From: Deltaproteobacteria bacterium
GTDB taxonomy: Bacteria; Desulfobacterota; Desulfobacteria; Desulfobacterales; JAFDCJ01
DNA length: 6,744 bases
Assembly: GCA_024277475.1 (NCBI GenBank)
Contig: JAJRVC010000218.1
Location: forward strand, 1-6,744
Direction: 5' to 3'
Position 1 is the first letter of the stretch; each line of letters begins with the position of its first letter. Positions 1 to 4,292 of the stretch are shown here, piece after piece. Both the position numbers and the translations under genes were made by a program. The notes under the pieces were generated by a model. That model worked only from the letters and a program-made list of their open reading frames with translations. It searched no databases and was not told where the DNA came from.

Positions 1-125
1 AGCTGAAACTCTTTGTATAACGCCTGTCAGTGCGTAAGGGAACAGATTCGAAGAGCCCGGTGCGGTAGTACCGCACGCCGGGATCTGTGAGGGGGCGGCT
101 GGGTAACTGACCGTTCTACCTTGAT
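1..125 (+). mobile_element. Group II intron, 3' end (partial)
   Basis: The first 125 bases look like the 3' end of a bacterial group II intron, a self-splicing retroelement. What is seen is a domain V hairpin (53-85), a domain VI-like arm (about 88-118) and an end that fits the group II rule: a candidate branch-point A at 118 lies 7 nt before a terminal AT at 124-125. The catalytic core, the exon-binding loops and any reverse transcriptase/maturase gene would lie upstream of the window, so intactness, class and target site cannot be judged. The orientation matches the downstream genes, and the intron ends about 120 bp before the lipoprotein gene, so it probably inserted into the upstream flank of this operon. 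The exact 3' boundary is inferred from the branch-point spacing. Confidence that this is a group II end is high; the alternative is a degenerate remnant. Confidence 0.85.
53..85 (+). ncRNA. Group II intron domain V catalytic hairpin
   Basis: This 33-nt hairpin begins GAGCCCGG and ends CCGGGATC, giving a lower stem with the AGC catalytic triad at 54-56. A two-base bulge (CG at 76-77) separates it from an upper stem TGCGG/CCGCA (61-65 with 71-75) capped by a short loop. The bulge and triad are the diagnostic elements of group II domain V, which binds the catalytic metal ions. A G-A opposition at 55/83 replaces the G-U pair of textbook examples; I recall this from other bacterial introns. The AGC triad argues against class C introns, which usually carry CGC. 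Confidence 0.85.
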
Positions 126-148
126 TCAAAAAACTGAATTCGCAATGA

Positions 149-178
149 TTGACTTTAATTTACACGATGTGGTATCAA
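149..178 (+). promoter_or_regulatory. Candidate sigma-70 promoter for lipoprotein-regulator operon
   Basis: TTGACT (149-154; five of six matches to the -35 consensus) and TATCAA (173-178; four of six to the -10) are separated by 18 bp in an AT-rich stretch between the intron end and the lipoprotein gene. It would start transcription near 185, leaving a leader of about 60 nt. This is pattern matching only. Transcription reading through from the intron or from upstream is an equally possible source of expression. Confidence 0.3.
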
Positions 179-246
179 ATTATTGCTTTAAACTTATTTT
201 CACCATCCCACTCCGGACAAGCTTATCAGGAAATTGAAGATTGAAG

Positions 247-1218
247 ATGGATCCAATAAGGAAAAACTTGATCAGACCGTTCATTTTATGCCTGCCTGCC
301 ATCGTTATGGTTTTTTTATGGGGTTGCAGCGGCGACTCGGAATACAAGCACATCGACTTTTCCAAAACCATATCGGTGAAACAGCCCGACAACCAGGGTG
401 CGGAACCCGGCCGGTTAAGAGTCGCGGTTGCCGCCATGATCTCGCCCAAGGAAACCTTTGTGTATTACAAGGAATTGTTGGACTATATTGGTACCAGGGC
501 GGGTTATTCGGTGCAGTTGATACAGCGCAAAACTTATGGTGAAATTGATGAGCTTTTTTTAAAGCGCCGCATCGATCTGGCGTTCATCTGTACCGGTCCC
601 TATGCCGCCGGAAAAGAAAAATACGGTTTTGTGGGTCTTGCCACACCGGTAGTCCGCGGAGAACCATACTACCAGTCCTACCTTATTGTTAATAAAAACA
701 GCCAGTTTCGTAAAATACAGGATCTAAGGGATCGGGTTTTTGCCTTTACCGACCCGGAGTCCAATACAGGCTCACTGGTTCCCATCTACTGGTTGTCTGA
801 AATGGGCGAAACTCCGCAATCTTTCTTTAGAAAGGTTACCTATACTTACAGCCACGACAACTCAATTTTGGCGGTAGCAAAAAATCTGGTTGGGGGTGCA
901 ACCGTAGACGGCCATAAGTGGGAGTACTACAACCAGAGAAATCCCGTCTACACCTCGATGACCCGGGTGATCAAAAAATCGGAATTTTTCGGCGGCCCGC
1001 CACTCGTGGTTTCCAATCTTTTGCCGGAGCAACTTATCCGGCAGCTTCGCAACATTATTTTGTCAATGCACAAAGACCCGGCCGGCCGGCGAATCTTAAA
1101 CGAATTGCTGATCGATCGTTTTGTCGGATTGAAAGAAGAATGGTATGAACCCGTGAGGAGAATGATTCAAACCGTCCAGAAGCATGGCAACAGCATATAT
1201 GCGCCCGAAAAGTCTTAA
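247..1218 (+). CDS. PhnD-family substrate-binding lipoprotein
   Basis: This is a 323-residue extracytoplasmic binding protein of the phosphate/phosphite/phosphonate (PhnD, PF12974-like) family. Seen: a lipoprotein signal with basic residues, a hydrophobic stretch at about 11-25 and a lipobox LWGC with acceptor Cys27 followed by Ser28. The fold starts at RLRVAVAAM (57-64), followed by the inner segment DLAFICTGPYA (110-120). The family ligand loop DPESNTGSLVP lies at 169-179. SHDNSILAVA (202-211) and the hinge ATVDGHKWEYY (218-228) match the conserved second-lobe elements. The ATG at 247 is preferred; an in-frame TTG at 241 would add only Met-Lys, and it sits at a better distance from the AGGA at 228-231, so it remains possible. 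The 3' end overlaps the sigma-54 regulator by 35 bp, suggesting coupled translation. No permease or ATPase gene is adjacent, so the likely job is ligand capture for sensing by the membrane regulator. The ligand is unknown; an oxyanion is only a family-based guess. Confidence 0.88.
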   Translation: MDPIRKNLIRPFILCLPAIVMVFLWGCSGDSEYKHIDFSKTISVKQPDNQGAEPGRLRVAVAAMISPKETFVYYKELLDYIGTRAGYSVQLIQRKTYGEIDELFLKRRIDLAFICTGPYAAGKEKYGFVGLATPVVRGEPYYQSYLIVNKNSQFRKIQDLRDRVFAFTDPESNTGSLVPIYWLSEMGETPQSFFRKVTYTYSHDNSILAVAKNLVGGATVDGHKWEYYNQRNPVYTSMTRVIKKSEFFGGPPLVVSNLLPEQLIRQLRNIILSMHKDPAGRRILNELLIDRFVGLKEEWYEPVRRMIQTVQKHGNSIYAPEKS

Positions 1219-3418
1219 ACATACGCTTTTATTGACCGTAGCGATCCTGGTCATCATCAGCGGAATACTCATTTCGCAGGTTGTCACCCACCGCTATAGT
1301 GACGGTCTTCTTGAAGGGGCCGTTGCTCAAGCAAAAAATATCGCTTCCATGCTGGCCCTGGATGCGGCGGACAAACTTCTGATCAACGACATCGTCGCGC
1401 TTCAAAAACTGTTAGATGACCAGCTTGCCGGCAATCCGGCCGTGGGCTACCTGTTTGTGGTGAAAAACAGCCGGGTACTGACGCACACGTTTCCTGCCGG
1501 TGTTCCAGCTGATCTGGTCCAGGCGAATTTTTCGAATGACAGCGATAAAGGTCATCTTGAAAAAATTATATCCAATGAGGGCGAGCGCTATCTGGATATT
1601 GCCTGGCCTATTTTTAACGGCAAGGCCGGAACGCTTCGTCTCGGATTTTCAGAAAAACCCTATCGGGAGCGGGTGACCCAGCTCTGGGTCCAAATCAGTT
1701 TGATCTCCCTTGGAATTCTGGCAATCGCGTTGGCGATCAGTCACGTTTTTATTACCCGGCTGACCCGACCGTTGTTGGTGTTGGCACATGCCGCCACAAA
1801 GATCCATGAAGGCAATCTCGACACCCGGATTGCCGTTAAGGGTAGAGCGGAGGTGACACAGCTGGCATCGTCGTTTAAAGGAATGCTGGCCCGGCTCAAA
1901 GATTATACGGATAAATTGGAGCTTTCCAACCAAAAGCTTAAGGAAAAAAATTTGGAGTTGGATCGTGCTCATCGTCAAACTCACACCTCATTTGTCATTT
2001 CGCAGGAAATCAGCGCATTATCCAATCTGAAAGATGTCTGCACCTATCTGATAGCAAAATTGCAGGCAATTGTTACCTGCAAAAATATGATAGTTCTGGT
2101 TTTCAATCATAATAAAGAGGCCCTTTTTATACACACGGATCGAGAATCCATTACCCTCGATGGCGATGTGGCCCATTCAGCGTTCGTTTACCTCGACAAG
2201 CTGAATACAATGACGTTTTTACAAAAATGCCGAATTGAGGCCGATATTTTCCCGGAAACATTTCAGTCGTCCGAAAAACTGGTTGCACTTCCCCTGCGGC
2301 ATGAGGATCAACTGATGGGAGCGATGATGATCGCCTGCCCCGGGGACTGCAATTGCGTAACCAAGGAACTGGATGTCATCAACATGATTTTAAGGCAGTC
2401 CTCCAGTGCCATCAGGCGGGCGGCTGTACATGAAGAAGAAATCCGTGAACTAAAAAATAGGATCGAACACTCCTCCGGATACAGCGGCCTGCTCGGTAAA
2501 AATCCGCAAATGCAGGTAATCTATAAGCTGATTGAAGATGTTGCACCCACGGATGCGACGGTTTTGATCCAGGGGGAGAGCGGCACCGGTAAAGAACTGG
2601 TGGCCCGTGCCATACACAAACAGAGTCTGCGCAAGAACAAACCTTTTGTGGTCATTAATTGTTCGGCCTATCCGGCAACACTGCTGGAAAGTGAACTGTT
2701 CGGCCACGAAAAGGGGGCCTTTACCGGCGCAGTCCGCCAAAAAGCAGGACGATTCGAGCAAGCCGACGGCGGGACCGTTTTCCTGGATGAAATCGGTGAA
2801 ATCTCGCCCACCGCCCAAATCAAACTCCTGCGAATCTTACAAAGTCAGAAATTCGAGCGCGTCGGCGGTGAAAAAACCCTGGCCGTGAGCGTTCGTATTC
2901 TGGCAGCAACCAATAAAGATCTTTTACAGGAGGTGAAAAGCGGCAATTTCCGTGAGGATCTCTTTTACCGCCTCAACGTCATACCGATTCAATTACCGCT
3001 CCTGAGAGACCGGCGCAACGATATTCCCTTGCTGGCGCGTCATTTTCTGCGTCATTTCGCAGCCGATCAGGACAAACCCGTTGAGCGTTTCAGCTCGGAA
3101 GCCATGCGGCGGCTTCTGGGTTACCATTGGCCCGGAAACGTTCGCGAGCTTGAAAACAGCATCGAGCACGCATCCGTACTGGCCAAGGAAAATTGTATTG
3201 ATGTTTCCGATTTACCTGCTGCTGTTCGTCGCGGTGATTCAGGCGTGACCCGCCGTTCCCGGGCAACGATCTCGGAAAATGAGAAAAAACTGCTCCAGGA
3301 AGTACTCGATGAATGCGACTGGAACAAAAAAGAGACCGCCCGTCGCCTGGGCATCAGCCGCAGCGCCCTTTATAACAAACTCAGAAGATATCAAATTGAA
3401 AAGCCTACCCTGCATTAA
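1184..3418 (+). CDS. Membrane-anchored sigma-54 activator (HAMP-GAF-AAA+-HTH)
   Basis: This 744-residue enhancer-binding protein should activate sigma-54 RNA polymerase directly, without a separate kinase. Domains seen: membrane segment 1 (about 13-33); an extracytoplasmic domain (about 34-165), Cache-like by its [14 protein letters not shown] segment, though that assignment is tentative; membrane segment 2 (about 168-190); HAMP (191-243); a short coiled coil (243-265); a GAF-like domain (about 268-412); AAA+ (433-665); and a Fis-type helix-turn-helix (about 700-738). AAA+ motifs are complete: Walker A GESGTGKE (464-471), the sigma-54-contacting GAFTGA loop (511-516), Walker B VFLDEIGE (532-539), arginine-finger region FREDLFYRL (589-597) and WPGNVREL (649-656). 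The GAF region holds six cysteines, including C385-x3-C389-x-C391, which could suit redox or metal sensing (inference). The ATG at 1184 lies inside the lipoprotein gene; 1199 is an alternative start, but neither has a clear Shine-Dalgarno. Likely partner: the lipoprotein. Likely target: the promoter at 3718. Confidence 0.93.
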   Translation: MATAYMRPKSLKHTLLLTVAILVIISGILISQVVTHRYSDGLLEGAVAQAKNIASMLALDAADKLLINDIVALQKLLDDQLAGNPAVGYLFVVKNSRVLTHTFPAGVPADLVQANFSNDSDKGHLEKIISNEGERYLDIAWPIFNGKAGTLRLGFSEKPYRERVTQLWVQISLISLGILAIALAISHVFITRLTRPLLVLAHAATKIHEGNLDTRIAVKGRAEVTQLASSFKGMLARLKDYTDKLELSNQKLKEKNLELDRAHRQTHTSFVISQEISALSNLKDVCTYLIAKLQAIVTCKNMIVLVFNHNKEALFIHTDRESITLDGDVAHSAFVYLDKLNTMTFLQKCRIEADIFPETFQSSEKLVALPLRHEDQLMGAMMIACPGDCNCVTKELDVINMILRQSSSAIRRAAVHEEEIRELKNRIEHSSGYSGLLGKNPQMQVIYKLIEDVAPTDATVLIQGESGTGKELVARAIHKQSLRKNKPFVVINCSAYPATLLESELFGHEKGAFTGAVRQKAGRFEQADGGTVFLDEIGEISPTAQIKLLRILQSQKFERVGGEKTLAVSVRILAATNKDLLQEVKSGNFREDLFYRLNVIPIQLPLLRDRRNDIPLLARHFLRHFAADQDKPVERFSSEAMRRLLGYHWPGNVRELENSIEHASVLAKENCIDVSDLPAAVRRGDSGVTRRSRATISENEKKLLQEVLDECDWNKKETARRLGISRSALYNKLRRYQIEKPTLH

Positions 3419-3508
3419 TTGTACTGCCGGGCAATTCAACGTACGGTTTCTGTACACTTGTAATACTCTTATTTCACAAGATAATTTTAGTAACTAAAGT
3501 GTTGATGA

Positions 3509-3523
3509 CTGTAATTCATACAG
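3509..3523. promoter_or_regulatory. Inverted repeat CTGTA-N5-TACAG, possible activator site
   Basis: This is a perfect 5-bp inverted repeat, CTGTA ATTCA TACAG, in the intergenic region about 228 bp upstream of the predicted sigma-54 start. Fis-type helix-turn-helix activators bind dyad sites as dimers, so this could be an upstream activating site. Short perfect dyads also arise by chance in AT-rich DNA, and there is no exact second copy. Confidence 0.25.
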
Positions 3524-3563
3524 ATTGCAGGAGATCCGGGCCGTTTTTTGTTTCTTCAGCAAT

Positions 3564-3590
3564 GGCCGGCGCCGGCGTTGTTTTTCTTTT
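3564..3590 (+). terminator. Possible intrinsic terminator after the activator gene
   Basis: The 12-bp palindrome GCCGGCGCCGGC (3565-3576) is followed by GTTGTTTTTCTTTT. As RNA it can fold only a short GC-rich hairpin (four pairs with a GCGC loop) before the U-rich tract. It lies about 150 bp past the activator stop codon and upstream of the sigma-54 promoter, which is where a terminator separating the two units would be expected. The short stem and interrupted T-run make the call tentative. Confidence 0.35.
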
Positions 3591-3660
3591 CATGCTCGAA
3601 ATTATCTGCCATTATTTATAGCAGCACTCGATTTTACATATAATATCAACTGTTTTAGCG

Positions 3661-3693
3661 GTCACGGCAGATTTCCGGTTGATGCTCTGTGAC
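3661..3693. promoter_or_regulatory. Interrupted inverted repeat GTCAC...GTGAC upstream of sigma-54 promoter
   Basis: GTCAC (3661-3665) and GTGAC (3689-3693) form a dyad centred about 67 bp upstream of the predicted start. The inner flanks GGCAG and CTC extend the match imperfectly. Such a site could bind the activator or a looping protein, but the arms are short and the spacing is wide, so this is a weak candidate. Confidence 0.2.
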
Positions 3694-3717
3694 AATAAAT
3701 ATTGCGATTTTTAAACC

Positions 3718-3733
3718 TGGCATATCAATTGCT
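3718..3733 (+). promoter_or_regulatory. Sigma-54 (-24/-12) promoter
   Basis: TGGCATATCAATTGCT matches the sigma-54 consensus TGGCAYR-N4-TTGCW at every defined position. The invariant GG is at 3719-3720 and GC at 3731-3732, with correct spacing. Transcription should start near 3744, about 60 nt before the receiver gene. The upstream gene encodes a sigma-54 activator with an intact GAFTGA loop, so the simplest reading is that this activator controls the receiver, small ORF and cytochrome operon. The promoter match is seen directly; control by the neighbour is inferred. Confidence 0.85.
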
Positions 3734-3804
3734 ATAAATTACTCCAGACCGCCCGGTTTCAAATCCTTCAAAAACCCAAACATAGATAGCCAGGTCTTAA
3801 AAAA

Positions 3805-4152
3805 ATGGAGATTGTGGTGCTAGATGCCGACGATAGACGGTGCCGTGAGCTATGCACCATGCTGGAAGAGCTCAGTAATCGGGCCGTCCCGCTAAGTTCC
3901 TACCAGAATCTGGAAGATTATATTCAATCAAGTACCTGTCAGGTCGTTATGCTGGATCTGGACAGCCTGCCTGCCGAAAAGAATTTATTCCGCAGGCTCA
4001 AAAAAATGAAGCCGTCCTTGTGTATCATGGGACTTTCCAACCGTCCCTTTCACCCTGAACTGGAAGAGGCGATGAGCAGCCACATTTATGCCTGCCTGAG
4101 CAAACCGGTGGACGAGGAGGAACTGTCCTTCTGGATTCGAAGTTTGTCTTAA
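3805..4152 (+). CDS. Stand-alone receiver-domain (CheY-like) protein
   Basis: This 115-residue protein resembles a single response-regulator receiver domain with no output domain. Seen: an N-terminal strand IVVLDADD with acidic residues D7, D9 and D10; a predicted phospho-acceptor strand VVMLDLD with D51; a Ser at the usual Thr/Ser position (S78 in IMGLSN); and the conserved Lys-Pro pair K100-P101 in LSKP. The acceptor loop is unusual: the proline lies five residues after D51 (or three after D53) instead of four, so phosphorylation may be altered or lost. A weak AGG lies 10 nt before the ATG. It is the first gene after the sigma-54 promoter, with the small ORF starting 17 nt later. It could be a phospho-relay partner, an adaptor, or a non-phosphorylated pseudo-receiver controlling cytochrome expression or assembly. 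Its partner kinase is not in the window. Confidence 0.75.
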   Translation: MEIVVLDADDRRCRELCTMLEELSNRAVPLSSYQNLEDYIQSSTCQVVMLDLDSLPAEKNLFRRLKKMKPSLCIMGLSNRPFHPELEEAMSSHIYACLSKPVDEEELSFWIRSLS

Positions 4153-4156
4153 TGTT

Positions 4157-4162
4157 AAGAGG
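4157..4162 (+). promoter_or_regulatory. Strong Shine-Dalgarno of the 40-codon ORF
   Basis: AAGAGG ends 7 nt before the ATG at 4170, near-ideal strength and spacing. It is the best ribosome-binding site I see in the window. The cytochrome start at 4289 has no visible Shine-Dalgarno, so ribosomes loaded here probably also serve the cytochrome through the overlapping stop/start. This site is the main evidence that the small ORF is translated. Confidence 0.6.
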
Positions 4163-4169
4163 TTAATAG

Positions 4170-4292
4170 ATGGACAAAAAGATAACCGTTGTTGATACCA
4201 GCGGATATTCGTGGCCGGGTTCGCCGGCAGTTAAAGACATCTATTTTGAGGATAAAAGTAAATCATATAATATTTTTCAATTTTCGGTATGA
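4170..4292 (+). CDS. Small ORF (40 aa) translationally coupled to cytochrome
   Basis: This is a 40-codon ORF I do not recognise. It begins MDKKITVVDTSG and ends NIFQFSV, with no membrane segment, signal peptide or cysteine. Support for translation: a strong AAGAGG Shine-Dalgarno at 4157-4162, placement 17 nt after the receiver stop, and a TGA that overlaps the cytochrome ATG as ATGA (4289-4292). The cytochrome lacks its own clear ribosome-binding site, so one role may be to deliver ribosomes to it as a coupled leader. It could also be a small soluble protein, or the remnant of a longer gene. No function is assigned. Confidence 0.5.
   Translation: MDKKITVVDTSGYSWPGSPAVKDIYFEDKSKSYNIFQFSV

Larger units (their letters stand above)
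3419..3804. other. 386-bp intergenic control region
   Basis: I see no credible gene in this AT-rich stretch between the activator and the receiver gene. It contains a GC palindrome followed by a T-run (3564-3590), several short inverted repeats that could be activator sites, and an exact -24/-12 promoter (3718-3733). The predicted leader from that promoter to the receiver start is about 60 nt. Its length and content fit a divided arrangement: end of the regulator unit, then enhancer sites, then a sigma-54 promoter for the cytochrome operon. Confidence 0.7.

Noticed and set aside
170..186. Possible second sigma-54 promoter upstream of the lipoprotein gene (TGGTA ... TTGC)
   Set aside because: The GG (171-172) to GC (185-186) distance is two bases too long; sigma-54 promoters tolerate almost no spacing change, and TGGTA also departs from TGGCA.
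234..542. 102-codon frame overlapping the lipoprotein start
   Set aside because: It is a shadow in another frame; the lipoprotein frame shows a signal peptide, lipobox and PhnD motifs over the same bases.
3441..3456. GTAC...GTAC hairpin just after the activator stop as a terminator
   Set aside because: The stem is only four pairs and no T-run follows.
3639..3644. Perfect TATAAT -10 box in the intergenic region
   Set aside because: No recognisable -35 lies 16-18 bp upstream, and the surroundings are AT-rich enough to give this by chance.
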